The notes: generated by a model not told the origin, from the sequence alone. 19,077 bases of DNA from CAZOJJ01 sp964580105 (GCA_964580105.1 CAZOJJ010000052.1:1-19077); one strand, 5' to 3'. Shown: positions 6,090 through 13,981, counted from the first letter of the stretch. Numbers and translations are program-made.

Positions 6090-7715
6090 ATGCGTACGTC
6101 TACTCCCTTCTTCCTCGCCCTGGCGGTGGGCCTCGGTCTCTGGAGCGCCCCGCTCCGGGCGCAGGTGGACGCCACCGTCAACTGCAGCGCCACCCCGACG
6201 GGCCACGTCGAGTGGCCGGCCGACAACCCCGTCTGGTCGTTCGACTTCATCCGCCCCCAGAACAGCTCCGGCAGCGACGGCTCCGGCCTCGAGCTCCGCG
6301 ACGTCTACTACAACGGCCGCCTCGTCTTCAAGCGCGCCCACACCCCCGTCCTCAACGTGGAGTATGACGGCTCCGGCTGCTCCTGCTTCCGCGACTGGGC
6401 GGACTCCGAGGCGGGCTTCGCGACCGACGGCATCCGCGCCGGCTCCGAGTCCTGCTTCGCCGACGCCACCGCCGGCAACGTCATCACCACCTGCGACCTC
6501 TCCGGCGGCGGCGATGCCGGCAGCTTCCGTGGCATCGCAGCGGAAGAGTTCGACGGACCCGGCGGCGTGCGCGAGCTCGTGCTCACGAGCCACATGAGCG
6601 CAGGGTGGTACCGCTACCGCATCAAGTGGCACTTCTACTCCGACGGCCGCGTCTGGCCCGAGTTCTCCTTCGCCGCTGCCAGTGCCACCTGCACCAGCCA
6701 GGCGCATCGCCACCACGTCTACTGGCGGTTCGACTTCGACATCGACGGGGCCGACGGCGACGTCATCCGCGAGGTGAACCCGACGGCCGGCACCGAGACC
6801 GCGCTGACGACGGAGGCCGCCCGCACGTGGGGCAACCCCGCCGACGGCATCTACTGGACCGTCTCCGACAACACGACGGGCGCCGGCTACCAGGTCGTCC
6901 CGAGCGCGGCCGACCTGCTGCTTCCCGTCGACGCGTTCTCGAAGACCGACGCCCTCGCACTCCGCTACAACGCGTCCGAGATCGATGACGGCAGCAGCAG
7001 CTGCGCCATCAACTACAACTCGATGGTGAACGGACAGGCCATCGCCGGTGAGGACGTCGTGTTCTGGTACCGCTCCGGCGCGCTCCACACGGGCGGCAAC
7101 CCCTGGGAGTGCGACATCGTCGGCCCCACGCTCGTCCCCTTCGGCGCGATCCCCGTTGAGCTCGTCCGCTTCGACGCGCAGCTCCTCGGGAACCAGGCGG
7201 CCCGCCTGGCCTGGACCACGGCCAGCGAGACGAACAACTCAGGCTTCGAGGTTGAGCACCGCGTGGACGGCGGCGCCTGGGCCTCCATTGGCTTCGTCGA
7301 GGGCCACGGCACGACGACCGAGGCACGTAACTATACCTTCACGACGGATGCGCTCCAGGGTGGCGTCCACACCTTCCGCCTCAAGCAGGTCGACTTCGAC
7401 GGCCAGTTCGAGTACTCGCACGAGGTCGAGGTGGCCGTGGACGTGCCCGGCTCCTACGTGCTGGAGCGTGCGTACCCGAACCCGTTCAACCCGACGACGA
7501 CGGTGCGCTTCAAGGTGGCCCAGGCGCAGGAGGTCACCCTCGCACTCTACGACGCCCTCGGCCGCCGCGTGGCCGAGCTCTTCTCGGGCTACGCCGAGGC
7601 GAACCGCTACGCGACGGTGCAGGTGGACGGCTCGGCGCTGCCGAGCGGGACGTACACCGTGCGCCTGGAGGGGGAGACCGTCCACGGAGCCACCCGCGTC
7701 GTCCTCGTCAAGTAA
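6090..7715 (+). CDS. Secreted copper amine oxidase-like catalytic domain, FN3-like linker and T9SS tail (copy 2)
   Basis: A 541-residue paralogue of the 3944-5344 protein. Signal peptide ends near LRA-Q (residue 24). Residues 27-352 are the amine oxidase-like domain: DVYYNGRLVF, SAGWYRYRIKW with Tyr174 at the topaquinone position, HRH at 206-208, and DVVFWYRSGALHTGG with His333 as third copper ligand. The cofactor consensus is again Trp-Tyr-Arg rather than Asn-Tyr-Asp/Glu. Residues 354-450 (PVELVRFDAQ, WTTASETNNSGFEVEHRVDG, FRLKQVDFDG) are an FN3/Ig-like linker often seen before T9SS tails and absent from copy 1, where a short Gly/Pro/Thr linker sits instead. Residues 457-541 are the sorting domain. 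A GC-rich hairpin follows the gene. Confidence 0.83.
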   Translation: MRTSTPFFLALAVGLGLWSAPLRAQVDATVNCSATPTGHVEWPADNPVWSFDFIRPQNSSGSDGSGLELRDVYYNGRLVFKRAHTPVLNVEYDGSGCSCFRDWADSEAGFATDGIRAGSESCFADATAGNVITTCDLSGGGDAGSFRGIAAEEFDGPGGVRELVLTSHMSAGWYRYRIKWHFYSDGRVWPEFSFAAASATCTSQAHRHHVYWRFDFDIDGADGDVIREVNPTAGTETALTTEAARTWGNPADGIYWTVSDNTTGAGYQVVPSAADLLLPVDAFSKTDALALRYNASEIDDGSSSCAINYNSMVNGQAIAGEDVVFWYRSGALHTGGNPWECDIVGPTLVPFGAIPVELVRFDAQLLGNQAARLAWTTASETNNSGFEVEHRVDGGAWASIGFVEGHGTTTEARNYTFTTDALQGGVHTFRLKQVDFDGQFEYSHEVEVAVDVPGSYVLERAYPNPFNPTTTVRFKVAQAQEVTLALYDALGRRVAELFSGYAEANRYATVQVDGSALPSGTYTVRLEGETVHGATRVVLVK

Positions 7716-7747
7716 GCCCCCGCTCAGCCGGCCGATCCGGCTCTCCC

Positions 7748-7798
7748 GCGCGCCCGGCTCCCACAGGGGGCCGGGCGCGCTAGCTTCGCCCTTTCGTT
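7748..7798 (+). terminator. GC-rich hairpin after cassette copy 2
   Basis: An 11-bp perfect stem (7748-7758 with 7770-7780) extends inward by four more pairs, one of them G-T, to a 3-base ACA loop. The following tract (TAGCTTCGCCCTTTCGTTT) is only weakly T-rich, so termination efficiency is less certain than for the hairpin at 5380. Confidence 0.75.
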
Positions 7799-7818
7799 TC
7801 CTCGCATCCGGAGCGGCC

Positions 7819-9039
7819 ATGAACGGGCACGCACGGCACGGATTTCCGCATGACGTCGCCGTCATCGGCGGCGGCCTCGTCGGGCTGGCGACGGCGTACC
7901 GGCTGCTCGAACGGCGGCCGGGCCTGCGGCTCGTCGTGCTCGAAAAGGAGGGCACCGTCGCCGCGCACCAGTCCGGGCGCAACTCGGGCGTGCTCCACGC
8001 GGGGGTGTACTACCGGCCGGGCTCGGCGAAGGCGCGGCTGTGCCGGGAAGGGAAAGCGCAGATGGAGGCGTTCTGCGAGGCCGAGGGCGTCCCCTGGCGG
8101 CGCTGCGGCAAGGTCATCGTCGCCGTCACGCCGGACGAGGTCCCCCGCCTCGACGCGCTCGCGGAGCGGGCCGCCGCCAACGGCGCCGAGGCGGAGCGGG
8201 TCGGGCCGGAGCGGCTGGCGGAGACCGAGCCGCACGCGCACGCCGTCGCCGCGCTGTGGGTGCCGGAGACGGGCGTGGCCGACTTCGGGGCCGCCGCCCG
8301 GCGCCTGGCGGAGAAGATCGAAGAACGCGGTGGCGAGGTCCGCGTCGGCGCCGCCGTCACGGGCACGGAGCGCACGGCCGGCGGCTGGGCCGTCGAGACG
8401 ACCGCCGGCACCGTCGAGGCGCGGCTCGTCGTCAACTGCGCCGGGCTGTGGGCCGACCGCGTGGCGCGGCTCTTCGGCGCGCGGCCGTCCGTGCAGCTCG
8501 TCCCCTTCCGCGGCGAATACGTCGAGCTCGTCGGTGCGGCGCGCGGCTACTGCCGGGGGCTGATCTACCCCGTCCCGGACCCCGCCTTCCCATTCCTCGG
8601 CGTCCACCTCACGCGGACGGTGGGCGGGATGGTCGAGGCCGGGCCGAGCGCCGTATTGGCCTTCGCTCGCGAGGGCTACGGACTCGGGACCGTCCGCCTC
8701 GGCGAGCTGGCCGAGGTGCTGCGGCACCCCGGCTTCCGCGCCCTCGCCCGGCGACACTGGCGGATGGGGGCGACGGAGATGCGGCGCTCGCTCTCGCCGC
8801 GGGCGTTCCTCCGCGCCGTGCAGCGGCTCGTCCCCGCCGTCACCGAGGCCGATCTCCGGCCGGCCCCGTCGGGCGTCCGCGCCCAGGCCGTCCGCCCCGA
8901 CGGGACGCTGGCCGACGACTTCGTGATCGAGGCCGACGACCGGGCCGTCCACGTCGTCAACGCGCCGTCGCCGGCCGCCACGGCGTCCCTCGCCATCGGG
9001 CGGCACGTGGCCGGTCTGGCGCTGGAGCGGCTCGGTTGA
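7819..9039 (+). CDS. lhgO: L-2-hydroxyglutarate oxidase (FAD-dependent)
   Basis: A 406-residue FAD-dependent oxidoreductase of the DAO fold. The dinucleotide motif is VIGGGLVGLATAYRLLE (15-31), with Glu42 ending the second strand (VVLEKE). HQSGRNSGVLHAGVYY (50-65), followed by PGSAKARLCREGK, is the LhgO/L2HGDH family signature. Family members oxidise L-2-hydroxyglutarate to 2-oxoglutarate and pass electrons to the quinone pool. The C-terminal RPAPSGVRAQAV, DDFVIE and VNAPSPAATASLAIG segments match the FAD-closing part of the family, and the length is usual. The ATG at 7819 follows GGAG at 7810-7813 with 5-base spacing, one of the clearest Shine-Dalgarno sites here. It stands alone: a terminator-like hairpin precedes it, and it is convergent with the TfoX-like gene. 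Confidence 0.93.
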   Translation: MNGHARHGFPHDVAVIGGGLVGLATAYRLLERRPGLRLVVLEKEGTVAAHQSGRNSGVLHAGVYYRPGSAKARLCREGKAQMEAFCEAEGVPWRRCGKVIVAVTPDEVPRLDALAERAAANGAEAERVGPERLAETEPHAHAVAALWVPETGVADFGAAARRLAEKIEERGGEVRVGAAVTGTERTAGGWAVETTAGTVEARLVVNCAGLWADRVARLFGARPSVQLVPFRGEYVELVGAARGYCRGLIYPVPDPAFPFLGVHLTRTVGGMVEAGPSAVLAFAREGYGLGTVRLGELAEVLRHPGFRALARRHWRMGATEMRRSLSPRAFLRAVQRLVPAVTEADLRPAPSGVRAQAVRPDGTLADDFVIEADDRAVHVVNAPSPAATASLAIGRHVAGLALERLG

Positions 9040-9057
9040 GCGCCCCGCCGGCCGGAG

Positions 9058-9339
9058 TCAGGCGGTACCGATCTCCAGGTCCCCGTCCGCGTCGGCCTTC
9101 ATGCGGGCGCGCTCTTCGGGCGTGAAGCTGTTCCAGTGGCGGTCCGTGAGCGCCCCCTCCAGCGCGTAGAGCGTGAGGAGCCCCACCGCCGTCGGGTAGC
9201 GATGCCGGAGGATCTTGTAGGCCAGCAGCGCGCCCGCCTCGCGCAGCGCCTCGGCCGAGTCGATGCCGACGGCCTCCAGCATCGCGGCCGTGGTGGGGCC
9301 GAGGTTCCGGAGGCTCGTGGTCGGGGTTCCGGCCGGCAT
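9058..9339 (-). CDS. TfoX C-terminal-domain protein
   Basis: A 93-residue protein consisting of the TfoX/Sxy C-terminal domain alone. The pattern LRNLGPTTAAMLEAVGI, SAEALREAGALLAYKIL, then LLTLYALEGALTDRHWNSF is the helix-hairpin-helix-like motif of that family. The N-terminal TfoX domain that accompanies it in the enterobacterial and Haemophilus competence regulators is absent; stand-alone forms are common and their role is unknown. Start is ATG 9337-9339. Its translation initiation region consists entirely of 13-bp repeat units, the last ending one base before the ATG, and no Shine-Dalgarno is visible. It lies downstream of the histidine kinase on the same strand. Confidence 0.85.
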   Translation of the reverse strand: MPAGTPTTSLRNLGPTTAAMLEAVGIDSAEALREAGALLAYKILRHRYPTAVGLLTLYALEGALTDRHWNSFTPEERARMKADADGDLEIGTA

Positions 9340-9340
9340 C

Positions 9341-9563
9341 GTCAGGCGAGCGCGTCAGGCGAGCGCGTCAGGCGAGCGCGTCAGGCGAGCGCGTCAGGCG
9401 AGCGCGTNNNNNNNNNNNNNNNNNNNNNNNNNNNNNNNNNNNNNNNNNNNNNNNNNNNNNNNNNNNNNNNNNNNNNNNNNNNNNNNNNNNNNNNNNNNNN
9501 NNNNNNNGCGCGTCAGGCGAGCGCGTCAGGCGAGCGCGTCAGGCGAGCGCGTCAGGCGAGCGT
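9341..9563 (+). repeat. 13-bp tandem repeat array (minisatellite), interrupted by the assembly gap
   Basis: The unit is GTCAGGCGAGCGC. Five full copies run from 9341 to 9405 plus two bases, then 100 N, then copies at 9512, 9525, 9538 and 9551. The last copy ends in T instead of C and is the 3' end of the histidine kinase gene (Thr-Leu-Ala-stop on the minus strand). Every unit carries TGA on the minus strand, and because 13 is not a multiple of 3 the array closes all three frames. On the plus strand it has no stops, producing spurious open frames. The true copy number is unknown. Confidence 0.95.
9408..9507. other. Assembly gap (100 N) inside the tandem repeat
   Basis: Exactly 100 unknown bases, the conventional size for a gap of unknown length, with the same 13-bp repeat on both sides. 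The array was probably too long or variable for the reads, so the distance between the kinase stop and the TfoX-like start is not reliable. Confidence 0.98.
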
Positions 9564-11045
9564 GACCGGCTCCGGCGCGGGCTCGACGTCCTCGCCCGGC
9601 AGCGGCCCCTCGACCGACTCCGTCAGCGGGAGCTCGAACCAGAACCGCGTCCCCCGCCCCTTCGTGCTCTCGACGTGGATGGTCTCGCCGTGGGCCTGGA
9701 GGATCTGCTTGACGATGGAGAGGCCGAGGCCGGTGCCGCCCATCTTCCGGCTCCGCGCGGTGTCCACGCGGTAGAACCGCTCGAAGATGCGGTCGAGGTG
9801 CTCCTCGGGGATGCCGCGGCCGGTGTCGACGACCTCCACGCGCGCCTTGTCGCGATGGCGGCGCATCCGGCAGCGGACGGTGCCCTCGTCGGTGTAGGCG
9901 AGCGCGTTGTCGATGAGGTTGGTGAGCACCTGGCGGATGCGGTTGCGGTCCGCGTAGACTTCGAGGCCGGGGTTTTCCCAGAGAAGTTCGAGGCCCTTGG
10001 CCGCCGCCTTCGGCTCCAGCATCTCGGCCACCTCGGCGATGAGCTCCTGGAGGTCGAACGGCTCGGGGCGGATGAGGTCCTCGCGGTACTCCAGCTTGGC
10101 GATCTCGATGAGGTCGCTGAAGAGGGTGTTGAGGCGGTTGAGGTTGGCGAGCCCTTTCTGCGCGTACTGCTGCCGCTGCTCGGCCGGGAGGCGGTCCGAC
10201 CCGAGCGCTTCGAGGTAGCCGAAGACGGCGAAGATGGGGTTCTTGACCTCGTGGCTGACGTTGCCGATGAACTCGTTCTGGACGCGCTGCATCCGCTGGA
10301 GCTCGTGGATGTCGGCGCGGAAGCGGCCGGCCATCTGGTTGAGGCTGCGCGCGAGGTCCTGGAACTCGGCCGCCCGCGTGCGCACGTGGATGCGGCGGTC
10401 GAGCTCGCCCTCGTTGATGCGCTGGGCGCTGTCGGTGATGGCGCGGAGCGGGCCGGTCACCTGGCGGGCGGCGATCCACGCGCCGAGGAGGGCGAGGACG
10501 AGGGCGAGCGCCATGCCGATGGCGAGCGTGGCCTGCGCCTTCTGCACCACGCGGAACAGCGGCGGGGCGGGTTCGCCGAGGCGGACCATCAGGCCGGAGT
10601 CCGGCCGGAAGAGCGCCACGTAGAGCGTGGGGCTGGCCCCGGCGCCGAGCCGCTCGGCGTAGCCGATGCCCTCCAACCGGGCCGTCAGCACCTCCGGCTG
10701 CCGGAAGAACGCGTCGTCGATGGGGCCCATGAAGGGGCGCCAGGTGCCTTCCGCGAGGCGCGCCACGGCCACGTCCCGCTCCGTCACCCCGGCGATGTTG
10801 CCGGCGATGGCGCGCATCTCCAGCCCGTCCACCCCCGCCTCGATGAGCGCGGCGGCGCGCTCGGCCTCCATCCGCAGCGTCTCGCGCGCAGCGTCGCGGA
10901 CCTGCTGCCGGAGCACGAAGAACGAGTAGAACCCCACGCCCACGACGGCCAGCCCCACGAACAGCGCGAACGTGAGCATCATCCACGTCTGCGTCGAGGC
11001 GCGCCGTGGGAAGAGGAGGTCGCGGAGGTTCTTCCAGCGAAGCAT
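9552..11045 (-). CDS. Sensor histidine kinase (PhoR/VicK-like)
   Basis: A 497-residue membrane kinase. TM1 is about 21-45 (WMMLTFALFVGLAVVGVGF), an extracytoplasmic sensor of about 125 residues follows, and TM2 is about 173-193. HAMP covers about 194-246. HisKA has His265 in NVSHEVKNPIFAVFGYLEAL. The ATPase domain has N-box NLIDNA (376-381), G1 DTGRGIPEE (407-415), FERFYR (421-426) and G2 GGTGLGLSIV (436-445), so all catalytic boxes are intact. The sensor domain is not recognised, so the signal is unknown. Its partner is the regulator gene 75 bases upstream. I chose ATG 11045 (MLRWKNLRD) because the 20-residue upstream extension is the translated repeat-like interval. The stop codon lies in the first 13-bp repeat unit. 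Confidence 0.93.
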   Translation of the reverse strand: MLRWKNLRDLLFPRRASTQTWMMLTFALFVGLAVVGVGFYSFFVLRQQVRDAARETLRMEAERAAALIEAGVDGLEMRAIAGNIAGVTERDVAVARLAEGTWRPFMGPIDDAFFRQPEVLTARLEGIGYAERLGAGASPTLYVALFRPDSGLMVRLGEPAPPLFRVVQKAQATLAIGMALALVLALLGAWIAARQVTGPLRAITDSAQRINEGELDRRIHVRTRAAEFQDLARSLNQMAGRFRADIHELQRMQRVQNEFIGNVSHEVKNPIFAVFGYLEALGSDRLPAEQRQQYAQKGLANLNRLNTLFSDLIEIAKLEYREDLIRPEPFDLQELIAEVAEMLEPKAAAKGLELLWENPGLEVYADRNRIRQVLTNLIDNALAYTDEGTVRCRMRRHRDKARVEVVDTGRGIPEEHLDRIFERFYRVDTARSRKMGGTGLGLSIVKQILQAHGETIHVESTKGRGTRFWFELPLTESVEGPLPGEDVEPAPEPVTLA

Positions 11046-11072
11046 GGGTGGGAAGGACGAAGTAAGAAGGGG

Positions 11073-11108
11073 GAAGTGAGGAAGGGGGTGCCCTGCCTTT
11101 CTCACTTC
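11073..11108 (-). repeat. Inverted repeat between regulator and kinase
   Basis: GAAGTGAGGAAGG (11073-11085) pairs with CCTTTCTCACTTC (11096-11108) with one mismatch around a 10-base loop. It lies in the 75-base spacer of the two-component operon and contains the overlapping short repeat CTCACTTCTCACTTC. It has no T-run on either strand, so attenuation or mRNA processing is as likely as termination. Confidence 0.6.
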
Positions 11109-11120
11109 TCACTTCACCCT

Positions 11121-11828
11121 TCACGCTTCGGTGGGCTCGTCCTCGACGAAACGGTAGCCGACGCCGCGCACGGTCTGGATGTGCTGGGCGAACGTGCCGA
11201 GCTTCTCGCGGAGGTTCTTGATGTGGGCGTCCACCGTCCGCTCCGTCACCATCATGGCGTCCTTCCAGATCGTCTCCAGCAGCTGCTGGCGCGTGAACGC
11301 CTTGCGGGGGTGGCGGACGAGGTAGCGGAGCAGCTCGAACTCCGTCAGCGTCAGCCCGAGGTCCTCGCCGTGGAGCGTGGCGCGGTACTCGTCCTCGTAG
11401 ATCGTGAGGTCGTTGACCGTGAGGATCTTGCTCTCCTCGGTGCCCGTGCGGCGGAGCACGGCCCGGATGTTGGCGAGGACGACCTGCGGGCTCACCGGCT
11501 TCTTGAGGTAGGTGTCGCCGCCGGCGGCGAGGCCCTCCAGCTGGTCCTGCTCCTCGGTCTTGGCCGTGAGGAAGAGGATCGGGATCTTCTCCGTCTCGAC
11601 GCGGCCCCGGAGGCGCTTGGCGATCTCGAACCCGCTCATCCCGGGGAGCATCACGTCGAGCACGATGGCGTCCACGTCCGGCGTGGCCTTGCTCAGGGCT
11701 TCGTCGGCGTCGTGGGCGACGAGGACGTTGTAGCCCTCCTCGCGGAGGAAGTGGCTGATGATCTCGGCGACGTCCTCTTCGTCGTCGACGACGAGGATGG
11801 TGAGCTCGTTCGGCGTAGAGGTGGCCAT
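11121..11828 (-). CDS. OmpR/PhoB-family response regulator
   Basis: A 235-residue two-domain regulator. The receiver domain (about 10-125) has acidic Asp15-Asp16, phospho-acceptor Asp58 in VLDVMLPGMSG, Thr88 and Lys110 before Pro111. The winged-helix DNA-binding domain (about 135-230) has LTLTEFELLRYLVRHPRKAF, the recognition-helix region TERTVDAHIKNLREKL, and the final hairpin IQTVRGVGYRF. It would bind DNA as a dimer after phosphorylation by the kinase encoded just downstream (9552-11045). The start ATG 11828 gives MATSTPNELTILVVDDEED. A promoter-like AT-rich box lies about 48 bases upstream. The alanine racemase gene ends 95 bases before the start. Confidence 0.95.
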   Translation of the reverse strand: MATSTPNELTILVVDDEEDVAEIISHFLREEGYNVLVAHDADEALSKATPDVDAIVLDVMLPGMSGFEIAKRLRGRVETEKIPILFLTAKTEEQDQLEGLAAGGDTYLKKPVSPQVVLANIRAVLRRTGTEESKILTVNDLTIYEDEYRATLHGEDLGLTLTEFELLRYLVRHPRKAFTRQQLLETIWKDAMMVTERTVDAHIKNLREKLGTFAQHIQTVRGVGYRFVEDEPTEA

Positions 11829-11875
11829 GGTGACGGAGCGTGGGTGGAGGGGGAAGAGGGATGAGAGGGGGCGGA

Positions 11876-11883
11876 GAAATATA
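11876..11883 (-). promoter_or_regulatory. Candidate -7 box upstream of the response regulator
   Basis: On the minus strand this reads TATATTTC, one base from the Bacteroidota -7 consensus TAnnTTTG, and it is the only AT-rich island in the 95-base spacer between the racemase stop and the regulator start. No clear -33 TTTG is visible at the expected distance. If real, it makes the two-component pair a separate transcription unit from the racemase run. Confidence 0.35.
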
Positions 11884-11923
11884 CAGGGCAACGCCGAAAG
11901 TCGAACCGGGTTCGCGGGGCGAC

Positions 11924-13090
11924 CTAGTCGGCCTCGGCGCCAGCGGGGGTCTCGCCCACGTAGACGCGCGGCACGCGCGCCGTGAGCCCGCACGTGACGG
12001 CATAGGCGATGGTGTCCGCGTGCCGCGCCACGTCCTGCGCCGACGGCCCCCCCTCGCCGAAGAGCACGGCCTCGTCGCCGATCCGGACGGCGGCGCCGGG
12101 GCCGCCGGGGTCGCCGAGGTCGAGCATCAGCATGTCCATGCACACACGCCCGGCGATGGGCCAGAGCCGCCCGCCCACGCCCACGTGCCCCCGGTTGGAG
12201 AGCGAGCGCGGCAGCCCGTCGCCGTAGCCGGCCGCGACGGCGGCGATGCGTGTGGGCCGAGCGGCCGTCCACGTGCGGCCGTAGGAGACGGCCTCGCCGG
12301 CCTCGACGGTCTGAACGTGGACCACCCGCGAGACGAGGCGCATCACGGGGCGGAGGTCGCGGGCGTCGGCTTCCAGCAGCCGCTCGGTGACGAGGCCGAA
12401 GAGGGCGCCTCCGAGGCGGGCGTACGTCGTGCCGCGGACGGTGGCCGGCACGTGCAGCGTCGTCCCGCTGTTGGCGGCGTGCACGACGGGCGGCACGGCG
12501 TCGCCCAGCGCCTTCAGCACCGCCTCGAACCGCTTCAGCTGGAGGCCGGTGTAGCGGTGGTCCACCGTGGCGAAGTGGGTCATCAGGCCCTCCACCTCGA
12601 TGCCCGGCGACGCACGGAGACGCGCCAGCACGGCAGGCACGGCGTCCGGCGCCACGCCGAGGCGGTGCATCCCGGTGTCCACCTTGAGGTGGACGGTCAG
12701 CGGCCCCGCCTTCTCCGCCGCCTCGACGACGGCCTCGGCCACCTCCACCGACGACACGGTCGCGGCGAGGTCGTAGCGGGCGTAGGCGGGGAGGTACTCC
12801 GGCAGCGGCGCGGCGAGCACGAGCAGCGGCACCGCGATCCCCGCCTCGCGGAGTTCGATGGCCTCGGGCACGTTCGCCACCGCCAGCCGCTCCACGCCCC
12901 CCTCCAGCAGCACCCGCGCCACCGGAATGGCGCCGTGCCCGTAGGCGTCCGCCTTGACGACACCCATGACGGCCGTCTCGCCCGTGCGCTGCTGGAAGAA
13001 CCGGAGGTTGTGCCGGAGCGCGCCGAGGTCGACCTCGGCGCGGAGGGGAAAGAGGCGGTGGACCGTCGAGGGGAGGTCGCGCAGGCTCAT
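11924..13090 (-). CDS. alr: Alanine racemase
   Basis: A 388-residue PLP enzyme converting L-alanine to D-alanine for peptidoglycan. The PLP lysine is Lys46 in VVKADAYGHG, and the other catalytic base is Tyr270 in EAVSYGRTW. Other family landmarks are KVDTGMHRLG (136-145), VEGLMTHF, HAANSGTTL, AAGYGDGLPR and GRVCMDM (314-320). All expected landmarks are present at normal spacing, so it should be active. It is the last gene of the minus-strand run that starts with alanine dehydrogenase; its start is 29 bases after the BtuF-like gene. The ATG at 13090 gives a slightly long N-terminus (MSLRDLPSTVHRLFPLR) before the first strand AEVDLGALRHNLR. Confidence 0.96.
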   Translation of the reverse strand: MSLRDLPSTVHRLFPLRAEVDLGALRHNLRFFQQRTGETAVMGVVKADAYGHGAIPVARVLLEGGVERLAVANVPEAIELREAGIAVPLLVLAAPLPEYLPAYARYDLAATVSSVEVAEAVVEAAEKAGPLTVHLKVDTGMHRLGVAPDAVPAVLARLRASPGIEVEGLMTHFATVDHRYTGLQLKRFEAVLKALGDAVPPVVHAANSGTTLHVPATVRGTTYARLGGALFGLVTERLLEADARDLRPVMRLVSRVVHVQTVEAGEAVSYGRTWTAARPTRIAAVAAGYGDGLPRSLSNRGHVGVGGRLWPIAGRVCMDMLMLDLGDPGGPGAAVRIGDEAVLFGEGGPSAQDVARHADTIAYAVTCGLTARVPRVYVGETPAGAEAD

Positions 13091-13119
13091 GCGGGAGGGG
13101 CGAGGGCGGAGAGGGGCGG

Positions 13120-13968
13120 CTAGGCCGGCTCCGCCTCAACGCGCCGCAGGGCCTCCGGTTCGGCCGCGACGCCCGCCTTTTCGCCGTGGATCGCCGCCGC
13201 CAGCAGCTCGGCCGCACGCACCAGGCGCGGCCCCGGCCGGTGGACGGAGACGCGGCCGTCCAGCACGAATACGCGCCCGCCGCGGACGGCCCGAAGCTCG
13301 GCCCACGCCGGCTGCCTCAGGAGCCGGCGGAGTGCGCCCGTCGTCGCTTCCGCCTCCCCGCCGCGCGGGGCGACCACGACCACCTCGGGGTTGGCGCCGA
13401 GGAGGGCGGCCTCGTCCAGAGCGGCCTCCTCCAGAGCGGCCGCGTGCGCTCCCGCTTCGCTCAACACCGGCCGGCCCCCGGCCTGGACGACGAGATCGGG
13501 CACCCAGCGCCCGGCAGCGCGGAGGGGGTCGAGCCCATCGAAGACGGCCACGCGCGGCCAGCCCTCGCCGCCGCGCCCGGAGCGCGTGAGCCCGATCCGC
13601 CGGTGGAGGGCACGGAGTCGGGCTTCGCCGTCGCCGAGAAGCCGCATCGCCTCCCCCATCCGCCCCACGGTGCGGCTGAGGGCGAGGGCCCGGTCGAGCA
13701 CCTGCTTGTAGGTGGCCGGTGCGAAGGCGAACGGGGCGGCGTCGGACGGCAGCACGCTGAGTGCGTGTCCGTCCCCGGCGACGACGAGGTCGGGGCGGAG
13801 CGCCCGAATCACCCCCGCCCGGATGCGCCCGTCCGGATCGGTACACGCAGGGCGGACCGTCGCGGCCGGCGGCCAATCGCACGCGTGGGAACGGCCGACG
13901 ACCTCCTCGCCCGCGCCCATCGCGAAGAGCCACTCCGTGGCGGCGGGCAGGAGCGAGACGATCCGCAC
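13120..13968 (-). CDS. BtuF-like substrate-binding protein (no signal peptide)
   Basis: A 282-residue protein of the helical-backbone (class III) periplasmic binding fold. MRIVSLLPAATEWLFAMGAG followed by EEVVGRSHACDWPP is the signature of the BtuF-like cobalamin-binding group. IRALRPDLVVAGD and the late NPEVVVVAPRGGE, LRAVRGGRVFVLDG and HRPGPRLVRAAELL match the second lobe. There is no signal peptide or lipobox: the first codon leads straight into the first strand, as in many family members predicted to be cytoplasmic. No permease or ATPase gene is adjacent, so transport is not implied, and the corrinoid ligand is inferred only from family. It lies 13 bases after the lipoprotein gene. Confidence 0.85.
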   Translation of the reverse strand: MRIVSLLPAATEWLFAMGAGEEVVGRSHACDWPPAATVRPACTDPDGRIRAGVIRALRPDLVVAGDGHALSVLPSDAAPFAFAPATYKQVLDRALALSRTVGRMGEAMRLLGDGEARLRALHRRIGLTRSGRGGEGWPRVAVFDGLDPLRAAGRWVPDLVVQAGGRPVLSEAGAHAAALEEAALDEAALLGANPEVVVVAPRGGEAEATTGALRRLLRQPAWAELRAVRGGRVFVLDGRVSVHRPGPRLVRAAELLAAAIHGEKAGVAAEPEALRRVEAEPA

Positions 13969-13981
13969 GGGCCCCTTCGGC

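Noticed and set aside
9341..9563. CRISPR array
   Set aside because: The units are 13 bp, directly abutting, with no spacers and no cas genes nearby.
9136..9774. Open frame encoding a 13-residue peptide repeat (RQASASGERVRRA)
   Set aside because: It arises because the 13-bp repeat has no stop on the plus strand in any frame. It runs through the N gap and antisense to two real genes.
9675..11864. 729-codon plus-strand open frame opposite kinase and regulator
   Set aside because: A shadow frame spanning two recognisable genes and their spacer; no domain is visible in it.
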